A stretch of 16,361 bases of DNA, from assembly GCA_964639225.1 (NCBI GenBank), contig CAZXCK010000101.1, positions 1 to 16,361 on the forward strand, given 5' to 3'. The first letter of the stretch is position 1. Every line of letters starts with the position of its first letter. The notes beneath the pieces are model-generated. The model was not told the origin of the DNA, did not search any database, and saw only the letters and a program-made list of their open reading frames with translations. Positions 6,841 through 15,175 of the stretch are shown piece after piece. The stretch comes from CAZXCK01 sp964639225. Its GTDB lineage: Bacteria; Chloroflexota; Anaerolineae; Aggregatilineales; Phototrophicaceae. A program made the position numbers and the translations under genes.

Positions 6841-7889
6841 CCTATACCTCCTCCGCTGAACAGAATCATGTTGTATTCAATGGGCATGTAATACATGAAC
6901 GCAAAGACCATCTCCGGGGCCGGTGGCTGGCAGCCGCCGGTCGGCTCCATACCCTGCCAGCTTACTTTCAGCGGAAGCTGCGTGGGCATCATAATCATGT
7001 GGGAGATGTTGGCTGGAACCTGACTACCAACCGCCAAGCGCACCTCGAGCTGGAACGAACTGCGCGTCGGGTTGGTGATCGACAAAAACGGACCGTGCAG
7101 CAGTCGCAGCACGTTGGGATAGTTCAGACCTTCAACGCCCCCGGTATCAGGATTGGTGTTGCGCAGGGTCCGCAGCGGATGCTCCAGCAGACGCGCGAAA
7201 TAACGCGGGCGCGCGCTGCTGAAACCGCCCGCCGAGGTATTGATGGTCGTGCGCCAGCACAGGTCTGCCTGGTTGATAGATGCCTGTACAAACGCCTGCC
7301 CGGTAGCGACATACGGGCGCGTGATAGCGCGCGCCGTGCGCCGCAGCGACAGATCAACCGAGACAACATACCCGCCAGGATCGACGACCACACGCGCCAG
7401 CGGAACCTCATCGCCCAGCCGTACTCCGGCGGCCAGGTCCGGTGGTTCGGCAGCAGCATCCTCGGCGAAGCCAGCAAACACCCAGCGCCATCTGAGCCGT
7501 TCTTCGGCGAAACCGCCCCGGCGGCAGTCCACCGCGCCGGTGTTTTCACTGGCGAGATGGTCGTCATAACGCACCACCAGGTCATACCACCAGATGACCG
7601 GCTTGGCGTTATGGGGCACTTGCAGCGGCGGCACAGGGATCGTCAGCGTGGATGGGTTAATGATGCCCTGTCCGCAGCGGTCATAGGCCATCCCCGGCCC
7701 GATAACAGCCGAGCGCCGGTCATCACTGACGGCCACTTCCAAACCGACAGCCACGCCCCAGGTGTTATGCAGGGCGGTCACATGCAACTGATTCATGCTG
7801 GCTTCGTACGCGACCTCATCGCGCAGGTCGCGCGCCTGCAGCGGCTGTCCCTGGTAATAACGAATGCGTGAACGGCTGTTGCTCGTCAT
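6837..7889 (-). CDS. Member 4 of the FFxGQ/LHGWGIV paralog family (diverged)
   Basis: The product has 350 residues with the start taken at 7889 (MTSNSRSRIRYYQGQPLQ). An in-frame ATG further upstream at 8171 would overlap the J-type gene by more than 260 bp and has no supporting site. AAAGGA lies 5 nt before the chosen ATG. The family domain is diverged: RYYQGQPLQARDL (10-22), then LHNTWGVAVGLEV (40-52) and IGPGMAYDRCGQGI (63-76). A second-region trace follows (DCRRGGFAEERLRWRW, 121-136), parallel to the Cys plus IRERF motif of the other members. The C-terminus is Met-, Phe- and Tyr-rich (MVFAFMYYMPIEYNMILF) and ends in SGGGIG. That segment contains Glu and Pro and is not a convincing membrane helix. 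It starts 16 bp after the J gene, so it belongs to the same operon. Confidence 0.85.
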   Translation of the reverse strand: MTSNSRSRIRYYQGQPLQARDLRDEVAYEASMNQLHVTALHNTWGVAVGLEVAVSDDRRSAVIGPGMAYDRCGQGIINPSTLTIPVPPLQVPHNAKPVIWWYDLVVRYDDHLASENTGAVDCRRGGFAEERLRWRWVFAGFAEDAAAEPPDLAAGVRLGDEVPLARVVVDPGGYVVSVDLSLRRTARAITRPYVATGQAFVQASINQADLCWRTTINTSAGGFSSARPRYFARLLEHPLRTLRNTNPDTGGVEGLNYPNVLRLLHGPFLSITNPTRSSFQLEVRLAVGSQVPANISHMIMMPTQLPLKVSWQGMEPTGGCQPPAPEMVFAFMYYMPIEYNMILFSGGGIG

Positions 7890-7894
7890 GGCTG

Positions 7895-7900
7895 TCCTTT
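7895..7900 (-). promoter_or_regulatory. Ribosome binding site fixing the start of paralog 4
   Basis: AAAGGA on the minus strand, 5 nt from the ATG at 7889, in the 16-bp gap after the J gene. It decides for this start over the far upstream ATG at 8171. Confidence 0.7.
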
Positions 7901-7905
7901 CGCCC

Positions 7906-10236
7906 TCATTCGATCCTGATCTGGTGCGGTCCTGGCGTGACCAGCGCCAGCGGCCCCACACACAGGTTGCCGCAGTCGCCGTCATCGTCACCGGACAGCA
8001 GTTCCAGCGCCAGCACATGATCGACGCCGGGCACGTTGTCGATGGTTTGCAGTACTTCGGCGCGGTAGACATCGCGGCCAAAAGGCCAGCCACGCCCATC
8101 CGGACCGCCGTGCAGCGGGTCCAGAAAGCTGTCCAGCGCGATCTGAACACCCGCCAGCACGCGCTGCGCATCGGTCCCGGCGCGGCGGCGCACTGTCGCC
8201 CGCACGCGCACAGTCACATACTGCGGCGGAGCCACCACCAGCCGCGTGCCGATCACCCGGTAATGATCCAGATAATCGCGGACGGTTTGCAGCAGGCCAG
8301 CCGTCGGGTACGGGCGCGTGCGCGGCAGAAACGGCACCACGACCACTGTCACCGTACCGGGCGCGCTCAGGCAGGGATAGGCCGGGTCGATGCCGCTCCA
8401 GGCGCGCGCCCGGGCGATGCGCGTCCCCGGCACATCGAGCGCCAGTCGCTCATAATCCAGCAGCGTGACGGCACGTTCTGGCGCGCGCCGCCCCATCACA
8501 CGCGCACGGTCGAGCTGATCCAGTGTGGTGCCACCCAGTTCTACCAGGCGCTCATGCGCCCACAGCGACTCGGCGGCGCGCCCGGCGGCATGGTTGACCG
8601 TCTCCTGGCCGGTGCCGCCGCTGGCTGCTGCCGGATTCTCCGCCGGGGCCAGCCGGGCGGCGACATCGGCCACGTCTTCGCCCAGCAGCGCGCTGTTGCG
8701 CACATCGTCGGCCAGCGCCCAGGCGAGCGCGGCGCGGATATTCCCCTCAGCCCCCGCCGAGCGCGAAAAGCGTGCCAGCAGTGCCACACCGCGCGGCGGC
8801 ATACGTCCACGATCACCATCGCCAAAGTGGACTTCACCGGAAGCCGCATTGAGTACAAAGTGCCGGTCATCGCGTTTCGAGGCGTCCAGGTCGCGGCGTG
8901 CATACCATCCCGGCAGTTGACCACCGGCGTCGGGCGTCTCGATGCTCCACACCTCGGCGGTCCCGCGCGCGATGGGCGCGTCACGCAGCGTGATGGTCTG
9001 GTGGGGAGCACCGCTGCCGCGACCAATCGGCGTTAGCTCGACGACCAGCTCGCCTGGTTCGCTTACGGTGGCGGCGGTGTATGCCAGCACCAGCGCAGCG
9101 GGGAGTTCGTGCGGCGCGTCAAAGGCCGTGATCTGATTGTGCTCGTCCAGCGCCAGCCGCAGCGCCTGCACCTGACCCGGCTGCGGTTCGTCGCCGGGTG
9201 CGGGCAGCACACCGGGCTGAATCACCAGCGCGGCGCGGGCCGGAACCGCCTGCTCGACAGGGACAGCATTCAGCGCCACATGATGCAGCACCGGCGCGGC
9301 ATCCGGCGGACCGCCGACCAGCACACAGCGCAGCGTCGGTGCGGCGGGCGCATCACCGACAGCCACAGCGGCCATCGGACCCGGCAGCGTGATCTGCACC
9401 CGGCCATCGAAGATCAGGCCGTATGTGTCGTCGCTGATCTCACCGGCTTCCGGGTCTAGGGTGCGCCAGCCCGCGCCATCGTGAACCTGCCACTCGACGC
9501 GCACACTGTGATGCACCAGCGGAGCATCCGCTTCGGCGGTATCGGTGGCGGTTGTGGCGGATTCGCCATTACAGGGCCAGCCGGGATGGCGCGGACGACA
9601 AGCCTCGCGCAGACGGCGGCGCAGTTCCAGCAGGCGCATACGCTCGGCGTAGCTGTTAACGCTGCTGCCAGTCGTGGAAAACCACAAACCCAGCGACACC
9701 GGCTCGCCGACCGGCAGCGGCGCATCAAATCCGAGGTACAGCGCGGGGCGCGTCTCAGGTTGTGGATCGGGGCCGAACACCGCGAAAGGCATACGGTCAC
9801 GCCATAACCGTGTTTGATCGACGAGTTGCGCGCCATCAAAGACCTGCACGCTGCTGATAGCCGCCGCGACGACGTTCAACGGTTCCAGCGTGGCGAAACG
9901 CAACCCAGCAGAAGCGGCAAACAGAACGCCTGCCGGCAGCGTCTGACCACCCGCGCCGCCAGCCAGCTTGAGCGCCAGCGTTGTCTGTGCCGGATGTGGT
10001 GGCTGCGGCGAAAACCCGGCCAGCGCCAGGAATTTGCGCAGATGCCGATCCGGTATCTGGTTGGCGCGGAAGATGTCCTGCTCCACCAGGTAAGCGAACA
10101 ACTCCATGAGCGTGATGCCCGGATCGTGCAGGTTGTGGTCGATCCAGCCCGGCGCGTAACGCGGAATCAGCGCCCGGCCTTCTTCGACCAGGTCATCCCA
10201 GCGGCGGGTATCGAGGTTAGGCAGCGGCAGCGGCAT
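7906..10236 (-). CDS. Baseplate assembly protein, J/gp6-like (TIGR02243-type), 776 aa
   Basis: This is a wedge component of the contractile baseplate, comparable in position to the second J-like protein (Afp12) of Afp/PVC loci. The N-terminus is characteristic: PNLDTRRWDDLVEEGRALIP, then GWIDHNLHDPGITLMELFAYLV (31-52) and PDRHLRKFLALAGFSP. A middle beta-rich insertion (about 175-330) contains a single VEWQVHDGAGWRTL module. The J core follows: FGDGDRGRMPPRG, RRAPERAVTLLDYERLAL, and near the end FLDPLHGGPDGRGWPFGRDVY (about residue 714). These closing motifs are shared with the larger J protein just upstream, so the two are paralogs that probably interlock in the wedge. The gap to the upstream gene is 7 bp. 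No truncation or frameshift was seen. Confidence 0.93.
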   Translation of the reverse strand: MPLPLPNLDTRRWDDLVEEGRALIPRYAPGWIDHNLHDPGITLMELFAYLVEQDIFRANQIPDRHLRKFLALAGFSPQPPHPAQTTLALKLAGGAGGQTLPAGVLFAASAGLRFATLEPLNVVAAAISSVQVFDGAQLVDQTRLWRDRMPFAVFGPDPQPETRPALYLGFDAPLPVGEPVSLGLWFSTTGSSVNSYAERMRLLELRRRLREACRPRHPGWPCNGESATTATDTAEADAPLVHHSVRVEWQVHDGAGWRTLDPEAGEISDDTYGLIFDGRVQITLPGPMAAVAVGDAPAAPTLRCVLVGGPPDAAPVLHHVALNAVPVEQAVPARAALVIQPGVLPAPGDEPQPGQVQALRLALDEHNQITAFDAPHELPAALVLAYTAATVSEPGELVVELTPIGRGSGAPHQTITLRDAPIARGTAEVWSIETPDAGGQLPGWYARRDLDASKRDDRHFVLNAASGEVHFGDGDRGRMPPRGVALLARFSRSAGAEGNIRAALAWALADDVRNSALLGEDVADVAARLAPAENPAAASGGTGQETVNHAAGRAAESLWAHERLVELGGTTLDQLDRARVMGRRAPERAVTLLDYERLALDVPGTRIARARAWSGIDPAYPCLSAPGTVTVVVVPFLPRTRPYPTAGLLQTVRDYLDHYRVIGTRLVVAPPQYVTVRVRATVRRRAGTDAQRVLAGVQIALDSFLDPLHGGPDGRGWPFGRDVYRAEVLQTIDNVPGVDHVLALELLSGDDDGDCGNLCVGPLALVTPGPHQIRIE

Positions 10237-10243
10237 CGTCAGT

Positions 10244-13200
10244 TTACCTTTCGCTTCCGACCAGCGTCACACGAATATCACCAGCGACGACGATGCGATC
10301 CGGCGGCACCGCCACGCGCTCGCCCTGTGGCGTGCCATCCAGCAGCAGATCGAGCGTCTGCACATAATCCACGCCGGGGATGGCTTCCAGCACGGCGGCC
10401 ACGTCGGACAGATACACGTCGCGTCCAAAAGGCCAGCCGTCATCATCAGGGCCGCCGCTCAACGGATTGAGGAAAGCCATCAGCACCGCGACAGCATCCT
10501 CAAAAACCTGTCCAGCGGCCTCGAAATTTACCGGCGCCAGCGCCACCTGCACGCCCACCGGCAGATAATCCGGGCCGGAGACGGTGACACGCTCGGCAAC
10601 ACTGGCGGGTGCCCGTGCAGCGACAAAGTCACGCACGCGACGTCGCAGTTCTAATGACGGTTGCGGGCGCGCATCACGGCTCTGCGGCATGATAATCAGC
10701 CGCACCCAACCGGGCTGGCTTCTACCGCTGGGATGCGTGGTCGGCAGTGCCCGCGCTACGGCCACCGCCGGCGACGCTTCGCGGGCCAGTGCCTCATAAT
10801 CGGTCAGGGCGATAGCCTGCCGCCGGTGTCGAACCGTGCGCGGCCCGCGCCGGTGGACCGACTCGATGGGTTCGCCATCGGCCCCGCCCTCGCCCGCACG
10901 CGGATTGCTGACACTCTGCACACCGGGGACCGCTGCCAGCAACTGCTCGATAGCCCCCACTGAAACATTACCCAACTGGCCGCCCCCTGTGCGATACAGC
11001 GCGGCGCGAACATTATTGGGTGCGGCGGTCGGCACCCTGCCGTTGACGTTATCGCCGAACATCAACCGGCCCTGTGTGCGCTCGACGACATAATGACGAT
11101 CTTCCGGCCCGCTGAACAGCAGATTCGGCTGCGCCTGCCAGCGGACCCACACCTCACGCACGCGGCCTGTCGTCGGGTCACTTACAGTACGGATGTCATC
11201 ATCGGTCAGGCCACTGCGCAGCAGTTCCTCACGCAGGATAGACAGTTCAACCTCGGCACGCGCGCCGTCCAGTTCGCGCACTTCGACCACATGGCCGGGA
11301 AGCACCGGCGTCCGGCGGAAGAACAGCGCCTGATTCGACTGGCCCGTGCCAGAGCCGAGCACCTCACCGGCGATGGTCTGCGTCTGCGAGGCCCATACGG
11401 CGTTCAGGTAAATCCCGTTGACCGTCGCCCGGTGCGGATCGCCATCGGATTGCAGACGGGCACGGACCCAGGTGCGCGGCGTGCCAAAGCGCGGCATCGT
11501 CGCCCGGCTCACACTACCCTGGCCGTATTCAGCTTCCAGCGGATTCGTAAGTGTCAGCACGCCGCGCCGGACCGCCGCCAGCGTCGCCAGTTCGCCAGCG
11601 TCATCCTCGGCGATATACAGCCGGTCGCCAACGCGGAACTGTGACGCCAGTCGCGGCTCCACCAGACGCACCGTGTCCCCCTGCGCCTGGACGATGGCCG
11701 CGCGCGGAACAGCGGGCACACCCGGCCACAACATCTGCACCATGCCCGGCAGCGCCAGATTGCCCGTATCGTCGCTGACCACCAGCGCCGCCCAGGCCGA
11801 GCCATTCCAGTATTCCCAACGCAGAGTCGGCCCACGCTGCGAGTCCGGTATTTCCTCGATGTCAAGAAACAGGCTGACGACATCGCTGGGCAGCGGGCCA
11901 TCAAAGCCAAAGTACAGCGTCGGTGTGCGGTCGGCCATTACTGAGAACGGTTCAAATGCCGTGCCGCGCCAGCGCACATCCTTACTGCGGTCGATCCACT
12001 GAAAATCGTTGTAGGTCAGGGCGGCCTGGGGCGCGTCTGGCGGCGACTGGTAAACATAACCGAAGGTGAAGGCATCCAGCGCCGGGGGCCGCGATTCGAT
12101 GAAGCGCATCGTTGGATTATCAGGGACGGTCACCTCGCGCAGTTGGCTAAAGCTGCCCGCGCGGATGCGCGCCCGTACCCAGTGGGCCAGCTCGCCGTTG
12201 TGTTCGATCTGCTCGATGTCGCTGGGTACGGTGAACGTAAACGCGCCGGACGCGCCAAAATGCCGGGGATCGTCGTTGGACGCCACCGGAATCTCGCGCC
12301 AGGCGGTGCCGTCCCAGTATTCGTAGACGAGGTCCGGGGCCGTCAGCACCGGCGACTCTGGCGGAGTGTCGATAAAACCATCGCCCCCGCCGCCACCGCC
12401 ATCACCGGAACCGATGGCGTCGGCTTCTTCCTGGGGGGTGGAGGCGCGCGTCACCTGCACGGTGACCTGCGCACCGGGCCGGCTGAACACATCCTCGTTG
12501 TAAAAGTAGTAGACAGCCCCGGCCTGCGCCTGCTGGCCAAAGGGATAAAACGTTTTCGTCAGATCGAGTTCAATGCCATTGGCCAGAGCCAACTCCGGCG
12601 GCTGGCCCTCAAACGAACGGTCCAGCGCCACCCGTGCCCCCGGCCACACCCAGAAGCTGTGCAGCAGCACAGGAAAGCCGCGCTCCATAACGCGCAGCGT
12701 GTAATAACCCTGATCCAGCCCGCTCCAGATCAGCTCATCGCTGTCGATGAGGCGCTCGTCGAAGAAGTCACCGGGTCCGGTAAGGCGCGCCAGCCCGTAG
12801 TTCTCGCTCACACCGCCGAAGTAATTGACGTCCACCTGTAACGTCCCATCCGGCATGGCACCCGACAGATTTTCAGCCGTTACCCGCCCACCGGGGAAGC
12901 TGGTCGTCACGGTGTTGATGTTGACCAGATCGACCAGCGGCAGGCTGCGGGCCGGGTCCGGTGGCAGCAGCTCGGTGAGGCGGCAGCGTATCCAATAGGA
13001 CTCGATGCCGTTAATCATCTTCTTCTCGCTGGTGCCGCAGTCGCCCACCAGCCGGATAACCCCGCTGCGGCGAAAGCCGTCGGTGCCGTCCACGCTGTCA
13101 TCGGGGTAGGCGTCCTCTGGTGCGACGAACGGCTTGAATGTGCGCCAGGCTTCGCCATCCCAGTATTCCCAGACCACCGGCAGCGAACCCGCGCTGCCGG

Positions 13201-13786
13201 TCTGGGCCAGGTCAAATTGCAGTTCGATGATGGTCACGCCGGACAACGCGAAATGCAGATCATGCGCCAGGTAGAACTCGTGCGGGGTCGGATTCAGCCC
13301 GTCGAACAACGTGAACGGCTGACCGCCCAGCACCGCCGCGCTGTGATCGGCGTAGGCGTCGCGGCCCGGCCACAGCGCCACCACTTCGACCAGCCGCGAC
13401 GATGTCAGGCCGATGGTGGCCTCTGTTTCGAATATCAGCGGCTCGTCCAGGCCGGGCACATCCGCGCCCAGTCGAGTCCCGGCGGGCGCTCGGCTGCTGC
13501 GCGTGTCGGGCTGCATCTCGAAGACGACTGGGGCGCGCGCGGCCTGTGCCGGCAGCAGATCGACACCCAGCAGATCGAGGAAAGCCAGCTTGTTCTTGTC
13601 CGGGGCCTGATTGATGCGCTCGCCCAGCGTCTGCAGATAGCGGGCGAAGATGCGCGCCAGCGCATAACCCGCCTGCCCATCCTGCGGCGTCCAGCCAGGG
13701 ACGTAACCCGGCAGCCGTGCCAGCAGCTCGCGCACGGACGCCTCGGCTTCGCGGGGATCAAGTTCTGGGGTGCCGGGCCGGGTCAT
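10244..13786 (-). CDS. Large baseplate assembly protein, J/gp6-like, 1180 aa
   Basis: This is the first and larger of two baseplate J-type wedge proteins, in the Afp11-like position. The N-terminal region (about 10-80) has LLARLPGYVPGWTPQDGQAGYALARIFARYL-type helices and PDKNKLAFLDLLGVDLLPAQ. Three copies of a WEYWxGxAW beta module follow, near residues 206, 488 and 657, each closed by a WIRCRL, WVRARI or WVRARL strand. A Gly-rich linker (GDGGGGGGDG, about residue 465) separates the first and second. The J core is C-terminal: FGDNVNGRVPTAAPNNVRAA, RRGPRTVRHRRQAIALTDYEAL, then GGPDDDGWPFGRDVY. Its ATG overlaps the gp25 stop as ATGA. The extra modules explain the length and may face outward from the wedge; that is inference. 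Confidence 0.92.
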   Translation of the reverse strand: MTRPGTPELDPREAEASVRELLARLPGYVPGWTPQDGQAGYALARIFARYLQTLGERINQAPDKNKLAFLDLLGVDLLPAQAARAPVVFEMQPDTRSSRAPAGTRLGADVPGLDEPLIFETEATIGLTSSRLVEVVALWPGRDAYADHSAAVLGGQPFTLFDGLNPTPHEFYLAHDLHFALSGVTIIELQFDLAQTGSAGSLPVVWEYWDGEAWRTFKPFVAPEDAYPDDSVDGTDGFRRSGVIRLVGDCGTSEKKMINGIESYWIRCRLTELLPPDPARSLPLVDLVNINTVTTSFPGGRVTAENLSGAMPDGTLQVDVNYFGGVSENYGLARLTGPGDFFDERLIDSDELIWSGLDQGYYTLRVMERGFPVLLHSFWVWPGARVALDRSFEGQPPELALANGIELDLTKTFYPFGQQAQAGAVYYFYNEDVFSRPGAQVTVQVTRASTPQEEADAIGSGDGGGGGGDGFIDTPPESPVLTAPDLVYEYWDGTAWREIPVASNDDPRHFGASGAFTFTVPSDIEQIEHNGELAHWVRARIRAGSFSQLREVTVPDNPTMRFIESRPPALDAFTFGYVYQSPPDAPQAALTYNDFQWIDRSKDVRWRGTAFEPFSVMADRTPTLYFGFDGPLPSDVVSLFLDIEEIPDSQRGPTLRWEYWNGSAWAALVVSDDTGNLALPGMVQMLWPGVPAVPRAAIVQAQGDTVRLVEPRLASQFRVGDRLYIAEDDAGELATLAAVRRGVLTLTNPLEAEYGQGSVSRATMPRFGTPRTWVRARLQSDGDPHRATVNGIYLNAVWASQTQTIAGEVLGSGTGQSNQALFFRRTPVLPGHVVEVRELDGARAEVELSILREELLRSGLTDDDIRTVSDPTTGRVREVWVRWQAQPNLLFSGPEDRHYVVERTQGRLMFGDNVNGRVPTAAPNNVRAALYRTGGGQLGNVSVGAIEQLLAAVPGVQSVSNPRAGEGGADGEPIESVHRRGPRTVRHRRQAIALTDYEALAREASPAVAVARALPTTHPSGRSQPGWVRLIIMPQSRDARPQPSLELRRRVRDFVAARAPASVAERVTVSGPDYLPVGVQVALAPVNFEAAGQVFEDAVAVLMAFLNPLSGGPDDDGWPFGRDVYLSDVAAVLEAIPGVDYVQTLDLLLDGTPQGERVAVPPDRIVVAGDIRVTLVGSER

Positions 13787-14193
13787 GGCTGTTCACCTTC
13801 CAGCAGATAGAACGGATAGACCAGGTTGTAAAACGTGTTGGTCGAGCGCATGCGGTAGCTCACGTCGATCAGCAGGCGGCCCAGTTCCGGTTCCGCGCTC
13901 ACGCTGACCGTAATCGTATCGATGCGCGGCTCCCAGGTGATGAGCGCCTGTTCGACGCGGTGCCTGGCCAGCGCCAGCGTAGCTGTGTTGATCGGCTCAA
14001 ACACCAGGCTCTGCAACCCCGCGCCGAATCCGGGCCGCATGACGCGCTCACCGGGATTCGTGCCCAGGATGATGCGAATCGACTGGCGAATATCCTCGGC
14101 GCTATCTACCATGGCGATTTCGCCATCAACACCAGCGCGCAGCGGGAAGCTCCAACCGCGCCCCAGAAAGGCTTTGTCGTCCTGAGCAGCCAT
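13783..14193 (-). CDS. Baseplate wedge protein, gpW/gp25-like
   Basis: The 136-residue product is the small wedge protein that links the baseplate to the sheath (T4 gp25, P2 gpW, Afp9). Diagnostic stretches are GRGWSFPLRAG, then SAEDIRQSIRIILGTNPGERVMRPGFGAGLQSLVFEP with the conserved PGERVMRPxFGxGL core (the EPR-type motif region), and the closing ID-VSYRMRSTNTFYNLVYPFYL. A longer in-frame start at 14214 exists, but the ATG at 14193 is chosen because AAGGAGG lies exactly 8 nt upstream, overlapping the PAAR stop codon. Its stop overlaps the start of the large J gene (ATGA). The order PAAR, gp25, J, J matches known contractile-tail loci. Confidence 0.95.
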   Translation of the reverse strand: MAAQDDKAFLGRGWSFPLRAGVDGEIAMVDSAEDIRQSIRIILGTNPGERVMRPGFGAGLQSLVFEPINTATLALARHRVEQALITWEPRIDTITVSVSAEPELGRLLIDVSYRMRSTNTFYNLVYPFYLLEGEQP

Positions 14194-14201
14194 GTGATCT
14201 G

Positions 14202-14208
14202 CCTCCTT
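14202..14208 (-). promoter_or_regulatory. Shine-Dalgarno AAGGAGG of the gp25-like gene
   Basis: AAGGAGG on the minus strand, 8 nt before the ATG at 14193. Its first bases are part of the PAAR gene stop codon (TAA at 14209-14207). It rules out the longer start at 14214. Confidence 0.85.
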
Positions 14209-14485
14209 ACCCAATCAGCACGGTAAACGCACCCATTACAATCGGCGCGCCACAGCCGGCCATATCGCCCATACGCAGCGCCGGACGCCCACCGATGAAC
14301 ACACTCGTACTGCCCATCGGAAACGGTGAAGGCGGGTGCGGTCCCGCCGGCGTCGGAAACGAGCACGTATGCGTATCGCCGACGACGGCTGCCGGCTGTC
14401 CGCCGATCAGTACCGTCGCCACACCCGGCCCACTGATGACGCCCGGATGCCCGGTTGAATCGCCTACTCTGGCGGCTGGCGGCAT
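14207..14485 (-). CDS. PAAR-domain spike tip protein
   Basis: The 92-residue protein is a full PAAR domain that caps the spike and sharpens it for membrane piercing. It opens with PPAARVGDSTGHPGVI and has two copies of the diagnostic xxIGGxPAxxxGD unit (about 25-37 and 63-74). Candidate zinc ligands are H13, H39, C41, H50 and C78 (GHPG, THTC, GPHP and GCGAPI), in keeping with the His/Cys zinc site of PAAR proteins. No C-terminal toxin extension is present, so it is structural only. A GAGGAGA site lies a few nt before the ATG. It sits between the spike gene and gp25, the usual place. Confidence 0.97.
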   Translation of the reverse strand: MPPAARVGDSTGHPGVISGPGVATVLIGGQPAAVVGDTHTCSFPTPAGPHPPSPFPMGSTSVFIGGRPALRMGDMAGCGAPIVMGAFTVLIG

Positions 14486-14506
14486 GATTCTCTCCTCGCG
14501 TTCAGG

Positions 14507-15160
14507 TTAATTGATCTTCACCAACTGGCCCTGGATATTGCAGGCCATCCCGCCGTCGATAGTGGCGGCGGCGCTGCTTTTGATCTCGACCAGTTCGCCT
14601 TCCAGCGAAATCGACGCGGCTTTGATCTCGACCCTCAGCGCGGCCTGAATGGTCAGCGTGCCGGTCGTCTCCAGCTTGACCGAAGCCGTGCCGCCGGTCG
14701 TCTCCAGCGAGATGGCCGTCGGGTCAATCTCGATCTTCTGGCCGGTCATGGTGCTGATTTTGATGGACTGCGTCAGGTCGTCGATTTCGATCTCGTGGCC
14801 CAGCGGCGTTTTGATGATACGCTTGTTGACGGCGTCGGTTGGCAGCGTGGCCGGTGGCCGGTCGGACATGTTCCACAGGCTGCCGATGACATAAGGCTGG
14901 TTGACATCACCCGCTTCAAAAGCGACCAGAACCTCATCGCCTATCTGCGGCACAAAATACATGCCGCGCGAACTGCCGGCGGACGGCGACGCCAGCCGCG
15001 CCCAGGGTTCCACGCCAGGCATCCAGGGGAATTTGAGCTGTACTCGCCCCTGCGTCAGCGCGTCCATATTGCTGATGACCTGCGCCACCACCACGCCATA
15101 GATGCGCTGGTCGGCGCTGCCGTTGTCGGAGGCCATACTGTTAATCAGTCCGTCAGTCAT
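14507..15160 (-). CDS. Baseplate spike protein, gpV/gp5-like (VgrG C-terminal half)
   Basis: This 217-residue protein forms the central trimeric spike. Residues about 20-98 are the gp5/gpV OB-fold: YGVVVAQVISN, QGRVQLKFPWMPGVEPWARL, GMYFVPQIGDEVLVAFEAGD and PYVIGSLWN, all diagnostic. Residues 113-217 form a short beta-helix-like needle with alternating hydrophobic strands (HEIEIDD, SIKIST, KIEIDPTAISLETT, SVKLET, VEIKAASISLEGELVEIKS), as in VgrG and gp5 C-termini. There is no lysozyme domain. In Afp/PVC particles the hub and spike are one protein (Afp8, Pvc8); here they are separate genes as in T4 and P2. The start at 15160 lies 15 bp after the gpD stop with AAGGAAG upstream at a rather long spacing; the Met at residue 9 is a possible alternative. 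Confidence 0.95.
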   Translation of the reverse strand: MTDGLINSMASDNGSADQRIYGVVVAQVISNMDALTQGRVQLKFPWMPGVEPWARLASPSAGSSRGMYFVPQIGDEVLVAFEAGDVNQPYVIGSLWNMSDRPPATLPTDAVNKRIIKTPLGHEIEIDDLTQSIKISTMTGQKIEIDPTAISLETTGGTASVKLETTGTLTIQAALRVEIKAASISLEGELVEIKSSAAATIDGGMACNIQGQLVKIN

Positions 15161-15175
15161 AACTGGTCTGCTTCC

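Noticed and set aside
6837..8171. Long form of paralog 4 starting at 8171
   Set aside because: It would overlap the J gene by over 260 bp, the extra N-terminus is an out-of-frame reading of J sequence, and a good ribosome site precedes the ATG at 7889 where family similarity begins.
13783..14214. Long form of the gp25-like protein starting at 14214
   Set aside because: The AAGGAGG site lies inside the would-be coding extension and is ideally spaced for the ATG at 14193; the extra residues do not fit the family.
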